From assembly GCA_009746045.1 (NCBI GenBank), contig RPFO01000742.1:33940-97939 (forward strand): DNA of 64,000 nt, read 5' to 3'. This document shows positions 19,319 through 28,501 of the stretch, one piece after another. Origin of the DNA: Mesostigma viride. Its lineage: Eukaryota > Streptophyta > Mesostigmatophyceae > Mesostigmatales > Mesostigmataceae. The position numbers and the translations under genes are program-made. The first letter of the stretch is position 1. The number at the start of each line of letters is the position of its first letter. The notes beneath the pieces are model-generated. The model saw only the letters and a list, made by a program, of their open reading frames with translations. It made no database searches and was not told the origin of the DNA.

Positions 19319-19373
19319 TAATAATAATAATAACAATTCATAACAATCATGTGACGATTTGAACGAATGCATC

Positions 19374-19843
19374 CTAGCCCTGGAGCACGTAGGAAAGGAA
19401 GTCGTTCAGGCGAGCCCGGGGATCCTCGTCCCTGTCGTACCCCGTCGCAAGCTTCGTCAGCAACTTGGAGTCCGCTCGGCTCTGGAGGTCCTCTATGAGC
19501 GCCGGGTCGCCGAACGCGTAACGGAACATCAGGTCGGTCACGCGATCGCGGAAACTGGCCGCGCGGGAACCGGGGAGGACCATCGCCATCTCGATCATCA
19601 CGTCGCGCCCCCCACGGGCGTCCTCATGTCCTGCGCGTCGCCCGGAAACACGTGGTACGCGCACCGGGAGGGGATGTCCGTGTCGTTCTTCACGTACTTG
19701 TTCCAGCACTTGCGGGCCTTCAGGTCCGCGTACGGCCGGGGCTGGCCGTCCTCCCCCGTGAAGCACAACAGCTTTATCACGTCCAGGGCCGAAACCTTCC
19801 CCTCGTCCGTCATACGGATCTTGTCCGCAAGCGCCGTCGCCAT
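19374..19843 (-). CDS. Short KilA/BRO-like family member (one frame break)
   Basis: About 156 residues over two frames joined in the C run at 19,604-19,610. The N-terminal frame gives ADKIRMTDEGKVSALDVIKL; the second gives MIEMAMVLPGSRAASFRDRV and YAFGDPALIEDL. These match the family consensus seen in full at 20714, 27367 and 31681 (KIRVTPDG..SVIDVIK, then IIQLLPGKKAASFR..., then RYLEVDPALIQDLLDR). It lacks the C-terminal half of its paralogues, so it is a short or truncated copy. Confidence 0.6.
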
Positions 19844-19929
19844 AGCCGCCGACGAGGCGTCGCGCGCGTGTCATGCATCAACGAACATAATTTACGGAAC
19901 CCGATAAACGCGCCAAGCCCCAACCGAAA

Positions 19930-20193
19930 ATGAGGGCCAGCGGTATCCGTCAGCGCGCGATGACCACCGCCAACAGGGAGGTGAACAACCTCACCGTCGG
20001 GGACACGATCACGTTCGGAAACGGGGACAGGCTGGGGGCCACCAACCCCTTCGCGTTCGGCTCGTTCGGACACTTCGCATCCACCTACGACGACGCGGGC
20101 GAACCTGTGCTCGAATACCGCGTCGCCAACCCGGCGGCACCCGGCGGCTACGACATGTTCTTCCGGGTGTCCCGCGACCAGTCGCCGGTGTGA
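19930..20193 (+). CDS. Small beta-rich hypothetical protein
   Basis: 87 residues. The segment NREVNNLTVGDTITFGNGDR resembles the strand blocks of fibre stems, followed by FGSFGHFASTYDDAG and a C-terminal FFRVSRDQSPV. It may be a fragment or short relative of the fibre proteins just upstream, or an independent small virion protein. Confidence 0.5.
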   Translation: MRASGIRQRAMTTANREVNNLTVGDTITFGNGDRLGATNPFAFGSFGHFASTYDDAGEPVLEYRVANPAAPGGYDMFFRVSRDQSPV

Positions 20194-20239
20194 CGCGGCA
20201 CGGGAAGAGGGGAAAAAATGGAAGCTGGCTGTGTGTGCG

Positions 20240-20712
20240 ATGCAGGCCGCCGTGGTGCGCGTCTGGACCCCCGTATGCCAGGAAAAGACCGGGAAAAGCA
20301 ACCCCGTCGTGCTGGTGGACACGGTAAAGAAGAGGCTCTTGAGCGTGGGCGTGGGAGCGAAGGAGCACGTCATGGCCTTCGCCGACCGAGGGGACGCCAA
20401 GAGGTTCGCCATAGCCGCCAGGGTGCTCAGGGCAGTCGATGAGCGGTGTACCACCCTCGAGTCCCTCGCCGTCGCCCTCGACAGCCTCAAGGGGTGGTCG
20501 CCCGATATGACGAGGAGCCCATCCACCTCGTCACCGGGTTGCGATGTATCGACGTGCCCCCCGACCTGCTCATGAAGTACTGCTCCTACTCGAGCATGGC
20601 CGTCTACTTCGCCTCCGAGCGCCCCGAGAGGGACGTCATCATCAGCGAGGGGGTCTTCCGGGTGCATCCCAGGGGCAGCGGGGTACTGGGCGGGTGGGAT
20701 GACGTCCTGTGA
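20240..20712 (+). CDS. Hypothetical protein (one frame break)
   Basis: About 157 residues from MQAAVVRVWTPV, with a frame change near 20,500 in the ggggtgg stretch, after which the frame reads YDEEPIHLVTGLRCIDVP and ends GGWDDVL. The first 90 residues form alternating strands and helices (VVLVDTVKKRLLSVGVGAKE). It ends one base before the stop of the convergent KilA/BRO-like gene. An island GGGAAAAAATGG lies about 25 bp upstream. No family recognised. Confidence 0.5.
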
Positions 20713-20713
20713 C

Positions 20714-21643
20714 TCAGGCGGCCAGCTTCAGCCGCTCCTCGCGGTTGTAGCTCCTGTTCTCCAGCATCAGGCGCTTGTTCGTCTCGGCCCACTCCGGCCC
20801 GCGGTACTCGCGCGCCTCATCGTAGTATCCCAGCTTCTCCAGACCGGGGCCAAGGGCCTCCAAGATGGCCGTGGCCGCCTTCTCCGGGCTGCCCCCCTTT
20901 TCCACCATCGCCCGGTGGCGGTCGTGGAATACGAACATCACGCCGCTCATAGAGTCCGAGAAAGTGTCCCTTGTCGCCTGGCTCCTCCTCGTCAGCCCCT
21001 GGTCACGCCTGTAATCCGCGGTCTGATCGTACCCGGTGACGAGCTGGTTGCCCAGGTTGTTGACCGCCGCGTACACCCGGGGGGGCACCGGCTTCCCGGA
21101 ACCCGCGCTGTCCCTTATGGCGCGCATGTTCAGTTTTGTCTCCTCGCAGCTCTTCACCCTGGGGGCCGCCTTCACCCTCGCGCGGTCCAAGGGGACGAAC
21201 TCCTGTCCCGTTTTCTCCTCGTACCTATCCAGCAGGTCCTGGATAAGAGCAGGGTCCACCTCCAGGTACCGCTCCAGCAGGACCGCCATGTTAAGGCGGA
21301 AGCTCGCGGCCTTCTTCCCGGGCAGCAGCTGGATGATCTGAATGATCCCCAGCCGGTCCGCGACAGGGGTGTCTCGCTGACCGGGGCCGGCAAATCGTTG
21401 GTTGACTATGACAGAGTCAACCTCCCTGTGCTCCTCCCGGAGGCGTAAGAGGGCAGTGCTGGCGTGGGTGGCGGAATTGCGTGAAAGGGCGCCGTCGTCG
21501 CTCATGAATAAAATGCATTTAATAATGTCTATTACAGACACCATCCCATCCGGCGTCACCCGGATCTTGTTCGCGAACGGGTCGTCCGTGCCTTCTGCCA
21601 AGGGAGCGGACGGCTGCAAATACTCGATAATAGCTGTCGACAT
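20714..21643 (-). CDS. KilA/BRO-like DNA-binding family protein, copy 2
   Basis: 309 residues starting MSTAIIEYLQPS (an ATG two codons upstream is possible). The N-terminal 120 residues contain NKIRVTPDGMVSVIDIIK, a TPVADRLGIIQIIQLLPGKK block and RYLEVDPALIQDLLDRYE. These correspond to the BRO/KilA-type domain widely found in NCLDV and algal genomes (TPVad..gii.IimlLPG..Aa.fR...a..l.RYl..D..Li.di). A second half (residues 150-309) with VYAAVNNLGNQLVTGYD and TFSDSMSGVMFVFHDRH is shared with the copies at 27367, 31681 and 41452. Probably a DNA-binding regulator. Confidence 0.75.
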   Translation of the reverse strand: MSTAIIEYLQPSAPLAEGTDDPFANKIRVTPDGMVSVIDIIKCILFMSDDGALSRNSATHASTALLRLREEHREVDSVIVNQRFAGPGQRDTPVADRLGIIQIIQLLPGKKAASFRLNMAVLLERYLEVDPALIQDLLDRYEEKTGQEFVPLDRARVKAAPRVKSCEETKLNMRAIRDSAGSGKPVPPRVYAAVNNLGNQLVTGYDQTADYRRDQGLTRRSQATRDTFSDSMSGVMFVFHDRHRAMVEKGGSPEKAATAILEALGPGLEKLGYYDEAREYRGPEWAETNKRLMLENRSYNREERLKLAA

Positions 21644-21773
21644 CTTCACATGTTTGCATCAATAAAGAGAAATATTACAACTCCAAATAAACGCGTCACT
21701 CATTCACACTGATTAGTAGGTCGGATAGGCGCGTCAAATGCACCACCTAAATCCTCGCATTTCCAATTAAAAA

Positions 21774-22040
21774 ATGGTAGTCGAGTGGACCCTCCAGGAC
21801 TTCCTGTCATCCGGCTGGTCGATCGAGGAGCTGGCCGAGCTTCCCCCCGACGAGCGGCCGAGGATACAGACCGGATACCTCAAGACCGTCTGCTTCGACC
21901 GGAACGGCGAGTACAACGTCTGGCGCCTGCTCAAAGACACTCCGCCCCACACGTGGGACAGCCTCCCCGGGCACTGCATCCTGCGCCACCAGGTGGCGTA
22001 CCACTCCTGGGACGCCGACGAGAACCAGATGTCGCTGTGA
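21774..22040 (+). CDS. Small acidic hypothetical protein
   Basis: 88 residues, MVVEWTLQDFLSSGWSIEEL at the N terminus and HSWDADENQMSL at the end. The start follows directly on an ATTAAAAAATGG island, so the transcript leader must be very short. Soluble, mildly acidic, no motif recognised. Confidence 0.55.
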   Translation: MVVEWTLQDFLSSGWSIEELAELPPDERPRIQTGYLKTVCFDRNGEYNVWRLLKDTPPHTWDSLPGHCILRHQVAYHSWDADENQMSL

Positions 22041-22077
22041 AATAATAAACGAACCTCCTCCATATACATAGCCAGCC

Positions 22078-23096
22078 ATGCCCAGGAACACGCAAGTCAC
22101 CGCCGAAAACGACCTGCACAACCTGCTGGGCCCTCTCCTGGCCCTGCTGCAACTGGCGCACCTGCCGCCACAGGGCAGGCGGCACCCCACGCTCAGAGGC
22201 CTCGCCCTGATAGCCGACGCGGACGGCGAGTGGGCGGTGAACCTCGCGAGGGAGCCCGCGATCACCATCACCCACGACGACGGCAGAAACGTCTACCGCG
22301 AGGAGTACGCGCTGAACGGCGTCGCCCATCTGCCCATCGCCCGCGACTGGGCCAACGATCAGCTGCGATACATCCTCAACCCCCTGACGGGGCGGGTGGA
22401 CAGGGACAGGAGGGCGCTGACCATCCAGAACCTGCGCGCCGAGGTCCAGGGGATGCTGCAGACCCTGAGGGCCGACGTGGCGCCCCCGCCCCCGCTCCAG
22501 CCCCGCAGCAGGCGCCCCGCGCCCCAACCCACGCCGTCGGACGTCGCGAGGATGTGGAGTTCCCAGAGCGGGAGCCCCCCGCCCGAGGACAGCGGCGAGG
22601 GCGGCGACTATGTGCCGGGCACGGAACAGGGCGAGAGGGAGGTGTGGACGGGCAAGAAGGGCAGGAAGCGCGCGAGGAAGACGAGCGGAGAGACGGCGCC
22701 GGGGACCTCGCGCTCCCACGCGGCGAAGAGGAGTCGATCCGAGTCGCCCCTGCCCCCCCAGTTCGCGCGCAAGAGCAGCGCCCGCCGCGCCCCCTCCGTG
22801 ATCACCGTCAGCAGCGGGTCGAGCGGCAGCAGGCGGGGGGCGGAAGCGGGTCAAGGAGCAGGAGCGGCGGGTCGAGCGGCAGCAGGCTGGGGGGCGGAAG
22901 CGGGTCAAGGAGCAGGAGCGGCGGGTCGAGCGGCAGCAGGTGGAGCGGGGGCAGCGGGGGCAGTGGGTCGAGCAGGGCCAGCAAGCGCGTCACGCGCCAA
23001 ACCACGCGCGCGGAGGAGGAGAGGGAGAGGGCCAGGAGGCGCGCCCTGCAGCTGCAGAAGTACAAGGAGGAGAGGGAGCGGAGGAACCGCTCGTGA
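22078..23096 (+). CDS. Protein with basic Ser/Arg-rich repeat tail (one frame break)
   Basis: About 339 residues. The first 150 form a globular domain (ENDLHNLLGPLLALLQLAHL, then ITITHDDGRNVYREEYALNG). A basic linker with KKGRKRARKTSG follows. In the G run near 22,832 the frame changes to one that gives SR/GS repeats (SGSRSRSGGSSGSR) and a coiled-coil end ALQLQKYKEERERRNRS. SR-type tails bind nucleic acid or are phosphorylated in virion core and RNA-processing proteins; which applies here is unknown. The repeats are encoded by two 63-bp units at 22,829-22,940. Confidence 0.6.
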
Positions 23097-23180
23097 TTCG
23101 CAATATCTGCGACGATAACGCGATCCTTCTTTGACGAGTTTTGAAAGGATTGTTTTGTATTAATGAAAGCCGATCCTGTA

Positions 23181-24491
23181 CTACAGGTCCATCACCACTT
23201 TGGTGGGGTCGTCCTCGATCTGCACGCTCTTCTTGATGCCGCCCCTCTTCTTCTTGGAAGAGGACCGCTTCCCCCCGTCGATCTGCACCCTGCGCACGTC
23301 CTCCCCGCCCGCCGAGGAAGCGACGTCGTCGTACGCGCTGGCGCCGTCGTCGTCCACGATCTCCACGACGTGCTCGCGGCCGGGAGAGGGAGGGCCCATC
23401 GCCTCACGCACCACGCGGTCCATGTTCACCGGCGGCGGCACCTCGGGGCGGAACAGCATCGGACCGCGCATCACGTACCCGCCCTGTTGCGCGGGTGGCG
23501 GTGGCTGCTGGGGCTCGACCGGCCCCAGTCCCCCCTCCTGCTGCTGCTTCTGGATCATGATCTTGACCAGGCTCTTCATCAGCTCCGGGTCCGTCTTGGC
23601 GATGTCCGACATGGAAGGGAGGCCCGCGCTCGCGAAAGACGCAGACATATGGAACATCATCGCGCTGCCCCCCAGCATCAGCATCAGCTCCAGCTCGGGG
23701 GGCATCGAGATACGCGTGCGATGCTTGTCGTACAGGCGCTCGAACACGCCGTCGTAATCGTTCACGTTCGCCATGATGCTCTCGGACCACCCGTCCAGCT
23801 TCAGACCGATAGGGTCGTACCGGCTGTTGAAGAACTGCAGCGCCGACGTCGCCGCCACCAGCACCTGCCGCATCGTGTTGATCGCGGTCTTGGTCTCCGC
23901 CGACCGCGCGATCTTCTCGTACTCGAAACGCAGCTCGTTGATGTCCGTCTTCGCGTCCAGACCCGCCTGGACCGAGAAACCCTTCTCCTTCATACGGTGC
24001 AGCTTGTGCAGGATCTCCATCTTCTCCAGGTGCAGCTCCTGGGGCGTCTTCCTGGGCACCGCCTCGTCCTCCACCGCGTTCGCGCCCATCCCGCCGAACC
24101 CCGCGTCGCCGTAGTCGTCCTCGTCCTCGTCGCCGTAGTCGTCGAAGTAGAAGTCGTTCGCCGGTGCCGGTTTGATCGCCGCTGCCGAGGGAGGGGGGGC
24201 CGCGTACGCGGACCGCGTCTTCTTGGGATTGGCCAGAGCCTCCAACTCGTCCTCCCCGCCCGGCCCCTTCTTGGCCCGGCCCTTGCCGCCCCGGATCGGC
24301 GCCTGCTGCCCGGCCCAGACAGCGGCCCCGTGCGAGATAGGGGGCGCGGCCGCGGCCAGCGGCGAATCGAAGTCCTCCTCCACGATCTCCACGCGAGACA
24401 TGTCCCCTCCCCGCACCGCCGGCGCCGTGTGCACGCCGCCCCCCGCGTCCTCGCCCTCCTCGATCTCCACGGGGATCAGCTTCGTGGACAT
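23181..24491 (-). CDS. DUF5767-like NCLDV protein
   Basis: 436 residues from MSTKLIPVEIEEGED (an ATG nine codons upstream, after a TAAATT island, is an alternative). A disordered acidic head is followed by a conserved core: KMEILHKLHRMKEKGF, then DINELRFEYEKIARSAETK, LQFFNSRYDPIGLKLDGW and SESIMANVNDYDGVFERL, then PPELELMLMLGGSAMMFHMS. The LkLdGWsEsv..n..dYd.vf.eL..K...PEl.Lm..l..Sa.mFh pattern is that of DUF5767 proteins of chloroviruses, marseilleviruses and mimivirus relatives, where it belongs to virion or core. The C terminus is Lys-rich. This is the best single marker of nucleocytovirus origin in the window. Confidence 0.8.
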   Translation of the reverse strand: MSTKLIPVEIEEGEDAGGGVHTAPAVRGGDMSRVEIVEEDFDSPLAAAAPPISHGAAVWAGQQAPIRGGKGRAKKGPGGEDELEALANPKKTRSAYAAPPPSAAAIKPAPANDFYFDDYGDEDEDDYGDAGFGGMGANAVEDEAVPRKTPQELHLEKMEILHKLHRMKEKGFSVQAGLDAKTDINELRFEYEKIARSAETKTAINTMRQVLVAATSALQFFNSRYDPIGLKLDGWSESIMANVNDYDGVFERLYDKHRTRISMPPELELMLMLGGSAMMFHMSASFASAGLPSMSDIAKTDPELMKSLVKIMIQKQQQEGGLGPVEPQQPPPPAQQGGYVMRGPMLFRPEVPPPVNMDRVVREAMGPPSPGREHVVEIVDDDGASAYDDVASSAGGEDVRRVQIDGGKRSSSKKKRGGIKKSVQIEDDPTKVVMDL

Positions 24492-24662
24492 GTGTGTCTG
24501 CCTGATGGGGAATGGCATAATTTACCCCCCCGTGGAAGCGCGCAATGCCATTGAACTTGACGCGGTCGTCGCGATTGTAGCCCGATTCGACAGCATCAGG
24601 CGCTTGGTGGACTTCGCGTACTCCTTCGCCTCTTCAAGTCTTTCTTTTCTTATCCCGTATGC

Positions 24663-25739
24663 ATGCAGATGACAGCGAGGTCGAGACGCTGCGGATCGGT
24701 CACGCGAGCGGGCCGCCGCTGCCTGCGCTCATGCACGGGCGGCCGCGTGCGGTGCCCCGTCCACCGCCTGGCCGTCTACAACACCCGAGGGGGGCGAGAG
24801 GAGCAGGCGCGCGAGGACGGGGAGGACAGCAGGAGGCGCGCCCTCGCCCGGCTCGAGGAAATGCGCAGGTCGCGGAATTCGAGCGCGTCCTACGACCCGG
24901 GGCCCAGCACCAGGACGAAGCCGACTCTGGGCGCGCCCCCGGGGCCCGGCCCCGAGCAGACGCTATGGGACCGCATGATGGGGGAGCCCGAGGTGGTAGA
25001 CAGGATATTGAAAGAGGTCTACAAATTCGACAACCGTAACGTAAATTTAGCGCTTGAAGGCCTGACCACTCTCGACAAAGCCAGCAACGTGGCCATGTAC
25101 GAACGGGGCGTGAGAAACGCCAAAAGTGTGCAGGAGAGGGAGGCACAAATTCTGGACAACCAGCCGTTCTTAAAGAGGAAGGAGGAGGCCGACGATGTGG
25201 AGATGCTGATTAGGATGGCCAAGGAGAGGCGATCGTTGGCGGCTCGAGACCCCGAAGCGATGGGACTCGGAGACAGCGAACCGGCCCCGCCAGGGTGGGT
25301 CGACATTTGGGATAAAGGGCAATTGGTACTCGTCCCTAAATCGATCCATCGGGCCGTGGAGCGCCTAGGTAAGCTGCAGGCCGATGCTAATGTATATGCA
25401 GCACGGGTGCGGTCGTCGTATAAGGAGAGTCTGAGGAATAAGCGGAGCGCCGACAGGTATGTGGATCGCGCCACCGACCGGCTCACAAACGCCAAGAGGC
25501 GAGCGGGGCGCGAGTGGGAGTGGCGCCCGGGCGCTCGCCGGCCCACGTTCGGCGACCTGCAACAGCACGACGCGATCACGCGGGCCATCGCCGAGGGGCT
25601 GGACACGCGGTCGGCCATCCGGTTCGGCTCCACCAGCAGAAAGAACAACCTCGTCACCAGCCAGGTGCTGAAGGGCCGGTTCGCGGCCGCCGCAGACAGG
25701 GCGCAGAAGAGGGCGACCCAGAAGATGCCCGGGTTCTAG
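24663..25739 (+). CDS. Zinc-knuckle (CxxxTxxGxxC..CxxH) protein with long basic tail
   Basis: 358 residues. The N terminus CGSVTRAGRRCLRSCTGG, closed by CPVH, is a Cys3-His knuckle shared with the proteins at 33832, 36428, 38154, 44652 and 45880; it resembles DUF5763. The remainder is basic and helical, with LALEGLTTLDKASNVAMYER and EPAPPGWVDIW followed by a SIHRAV helix and a C-terminal KRATQKMPGF. The PPGW..HRAV block recurs in the next gene, 22 bp downstream, so the two are tandem duplicates. Confidence 0.65.
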   Translation: MQMTARSRRCGSVTRAGRRCLRSCTGGRVRCPVHRLAVYNTRGGREEQAREDGEDSRRRALARLEEMRRSRNSSASYDPGPSTRTKPTLGAPPGPGPEQTLWDRMMGEPEVVDRILKEVYKFDNRNVNLALEGLTTLDKASNVAMYERGVRNAKSVQEREAQILDNQPFLKRKEEADDVEMLIRMAKERRSLAARDPEAMGLGDSEPAPPGWVDIWDKGQLVLVPKSIHRAVERLGKLQADANVYAARVRSSYKESLRNKRSADRYVDRATDRLTNAKRRAGREWEWRPGARRPTFGDLQQHDAITRAIAEGLDTRSAIRFGSTSRKNNLVTSQVLKGRFAAAADRAQKRATQKMPGF

Positions 25740-25761
25740 CGCCTTTCTTTTCTGCTCCAGT

Positions 25762-26172
25762 ATGCATAGGAGACGCATGACAGCGAGGTCGAGACGGAGC
25801 GGGTGGACGGTCACGCGCGAGCCCCGCCTTGTTCACCGTCTGGCCGCCTACAGCACCTCCCTCGAGGAGGAACGGCTGCAGAATGAGAAGGATGAGAAAG
25901 CCCGGGATATGGAGATGCTGTATGACGCGGCCGCGGCCAGGCTGGACGCCGAAGCCCTCAGAGCCGCAGATCTCGAGCGGGCGACCCCGCCAGGGTGGGC
26001 GGCTTTTCACAATGAACGCGGAGACCCGATGATCGCCCCTATCAGACTCCACCGCGCCGTGGGAACGCTAAGAAAGCGGGTGAAGAAGCTCAAGACGGAC
26101 GCGATACGGGAGCGACCCCGCTATGAGGCAGGCCGCGGGGCCGACGACCGCACGCAAGAGGGGCCAGGCTAA
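25762..26172 (+). CDS. Shortened paralogue of the preceding zinc-knuckle protein
   Basis: 136 residues starting MHRRRMTARSRRSGWTV. It keeps the surrounding residues of the upstream knuckle (TARSRR, then VHRLAAY) but the cysteines are gone (RSGW in place of RRCGS). The PPGW.....(P/V)..(I/L)HRAV...L..L block is retained at residues about 77-110. The last bases overlap the stop of the convergent gene by 4 bp. It is either a degenerate or a re-purposed copy that no longer binds metal. Confidence 0.6.
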   Translation: MHRRRMTARSRRSGWTVTREPRLVHRLAAYSTSLEEERLQNEKDEKARDMEMLYDAAAARLDAEALRAADLERATPPGWAAFHNERGDPMIAPIRLHRAVGTLRKRVKKLKTDAIRERPRYEAGRGADDRTQEGPG

Positions 26173-27101
26173 AAGAAAACGAGCAGCCCCGGCTGGTCGG
26201 CGTGAAGAGCCAGGGTGGCCACGCCGCACGTCGTCAGGTACGTCGACATAACCATCGACAGGGCGGCCAGGCAGCCGCGCCGTGTGTCGCCCTGGTCGTT
26301 CTCCGGGAGCCCCTCCATCTCGTTCCGCAGAACCTGACAGCAGTTGTCCATCGTGCTCCTGGCCGAGTTAGGGTCCAGCGCGTGCAGGTGGCGGAAGAAC
26401 GACCGCCAATCGGGAAGGTAGTCCGACGAGATCAGTCCCAGCGTCGAATGGTCCGCGCCCTCCTCCGCCAGGATCTCGCCCATCTGTTGGGCGATGTTCA
26501 CCACCATCCGCTCCAGCCCCACCACCAGCGACTCGTGCTCCCTCATCGCCCGCACGATCTCCGGGTGAGAGTAGAGGAACAGCGTCGAGTGGCGCTGATA
26601 CCCCAGATCCCGCACCTGCTTGTCCAGCCGCCACAGGTCCACCGGCGTGAACGGGAACCGCGTGGCCGGGTCCTCGAACCGCCCCGAAGTGTTGATGTAC
26701 TCGGCCAGCCTCACCGCGTCGAACCCCACCACCTGCCGCGTCGGACGCACGAACTTGAACACCCGCTCCGGCGGCGGCAGCGCGTCCATCGTGATCGGGT
26801 CCTCCTTGTTCGTCACGCGAAGGGCCAGCCGCCGCGCCACCGTCCTCTTCGCCCTGTGCCACGGAAGCACCACGCGCCTCACCCACCGCTGGATCCGCAC
26901 CGCGCACTGGTTCGCGTACACGCCGCACTCCAGCTCCCGGTGCGTCAACTGCCGCAGGGGGCGCATACCCTGCAGCAGCGCGAGACGGCGCAACTGCCAC
27001 TTGGTCGCGCGCCCGTAGTACCGCTGCGGCACCGTGGACGCCGCCCGCACGCTCAGGCGCCACTCGCGGGCGTCCGCGGACACGCGGAACGTTTTGGTCA
27101 T
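26169..27101 (-). CDS. NCLDV protein with IQ-like basic region and U-box-like block
   Basis: 310 residues. Positions about 65-90 (ANQCAVRIQRWVRRVVLPWH) look like an IQ/calmodulin-binding helix. Next comes TNKEDPITMDALPPPERVFK and FDAVRLAEYINTSGRFEDP, with TRFPFTPVDLWRLDKQV. The order EDPItmD.L....F.f....fDa..LaeYi..sGrf.DP.tR.Pf is a modified-RING/U-box-like pattern that I know from giant-virus and algal proteins. Substrate recognition in ubiquitination is possible but the U-box fold is not proved. The rest is helical and ends GLLVFF. Confidence 0.6.
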   Translation of the reverse strand: MTKTFRVSADAREWRLSVRAASTVPQRYYGRATKWQLRRLALLQGMRPLRQLTHRELECGVYANQCAVRIQRWVRRVVLPWHRAKRTVARRLALRVTNKEDPITMDALPPPERVFKFVRPTRQVVGFDAVRLAEYINTSGRFEDPATRFPFTPVDLWRLDKQVRDLGYQRHSTLFLYSHPEIVRAMREHESLVVGLERMVVNIAQQMGEILAEEGADHSTLGLISSDYLPDWRSFFRHLHALDPNSARSTMDNCCQVLRNEMEGLPENDQGDTRRGCLAALSMVMSTYLTTCGVATLALHADQPGLLVFF

Positions 27102-27366
27102 CTACGCGGACGATGGCTCTAACTGCAGCTGAGAATTGTCTGGGGCGCGGACAAACGCGGACGCGCGGACAAGCTACTGCTTCGGTTATACTGTTGAAGC
27201 GCCTAACAAGAGGGCAAACACCTTTTATAGCTACAGCGGGAGCTGGGTTACGAGCAGCGTTTTTAATTGCATGAAAATTTAAATCCAATGTTTAGTTATA
27301 GGAATTGCCGTACGCGTTTAAATAGACGAGAAGGAAATCTCGGCAAATGGCACAGACATATAGGAG

Positions 27367-28260
27367 ATGGCGATGGTCCAGTATCTGCTGCCGGTGGACG
27401 GCGGCGAGGACGACCCCCTGTTCCGTGACAAGATCAGGGTGACGCCAGACGGCAAGATATCCGTGATTGACGTAATCAAGGTAGTGTGCTTCATGACACC
27501 CGAGGGCGTGTTCGCGCACGATGCAAACTCTCACGCATCCCATTACTTCTCAAGGGTCCAAAAGGAGTTTGCAGAAGTAGGTACTCTCAGTACTGTCTGG
27601 AAATTCCCAGGTGCCAGGCAGCGAGACACGCCCGTCGCCGACCGGCTGGGGATCATACAAATCGTCCAGCTGCTGCCTGGTAAGAGGGCGGCCTCCTTCC
27701 GCTACCACCTCGCCGTGCTGTTCGAGCGCTACCTGGCCGCCGACAAATCCCTGGCCGACGACATTTACGCGCGCGCCGACCGCAAAGACCTGTCCCTAAA
27801 AGACGAGCCGCGCATCAAGTCTTGCGAGTCCACCAAGTCGCACATGGACGCCATCAAGGCGGTGAGCGCCCCCAGCCAGGTGGGCAAGAACTGCGCCATC
27901 GTGAACGCGAACGTCAACCTAGCCGTCTGCGGCATGGCGACCCAGAAGTACAGGGAGCACCACGAGATCAAGAGGAGCGAGGCCACGCGCGACTACTTCC
28001 GGGGCCCCATGAACTCGGCAGTCTACCTCATGAACTCATTGCACGAGAGATCGATAAAACGCGGGATGGACGTGGCGCGGTCCGTGGAGGAGATGGGGAA
28101 GGACATGGGCGCGGTCTTCCTAAAGTGGGGCTTGCACGACTTGGCCAAGGAGCCGGTGGACAAAGCGATGTACGCGGACAACAAGCGCCTCATGGAGGGC
28201 AACCGACAGGCCAACAAATTGGAGGCGCCCAGGGAGGCCAAGAGAATCAAAGCCCTCTAA
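27367..28260 (+). CDS. KilA/BRO-like DNA-binding family protein, copy 3
   Basis: 297 residues, MAMVQYLLPVDGGEDDPLFR. It carries the complete family pattern: DKIRVTPDGKISVIDVIK, TPVADRLGIIQIVQLLPGKR and RYLAADKSLADDIYARAD, then a C-terminal half ending KLEAPREAKRIKAL. It is the only full-length member on the plus strand and is the most divergent in the second half, though NSAVYLMNSLHERS matches SGVMFVFHDRH of copy 2. A 260-bp AT-rich region lies upstream. Confidence 0.75.
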   Translation: MAMVQYLLPVDGGEDDPLFRDKIRVTPDGKISVIDVIKVVCFMTPEGVFAHDANSHASHYFSRVQKEFAEVGTLSTVWKFPGARQRDTPVADRLGIIQIVQLLPGKRAASFRYHLAVLFERYLAADKSLADDIYARADRKDLSLKDEPRIKSCESTKSHMDAIKAVSAPSQVGKNCAIVNANVNLAVCGMATQKYREHHEIKRSEATRDYFRGPMNSAVYLMNSLHERSIKRGMDVARSVEEMGKDMGAVFLKWGLHDLAKEPVDKAMYADNKRLMEGNRQANKLEAPREAKRIKAL

Positions 28261-28501
28261 ATCGTCTGAATCGTTTTATGCGACGGGGCCAGTGTATAAT
28301 ACATGGAAAAAAATGACATTATATGGGATAAAAGTGAATGTAAAAGAAGGAAACGAGAACCTATCAAGAAAGAGAGACACCCCACGGGGGGCAATCAATT
28401 TACACAATTACAAATCGTGAGTGCAAAACCAGGGTTGCCTCATCGTCAATATACGTGCATGTACATAAAATATAATAGTAGTACTACACGCCTTTCGGAC
28501 A

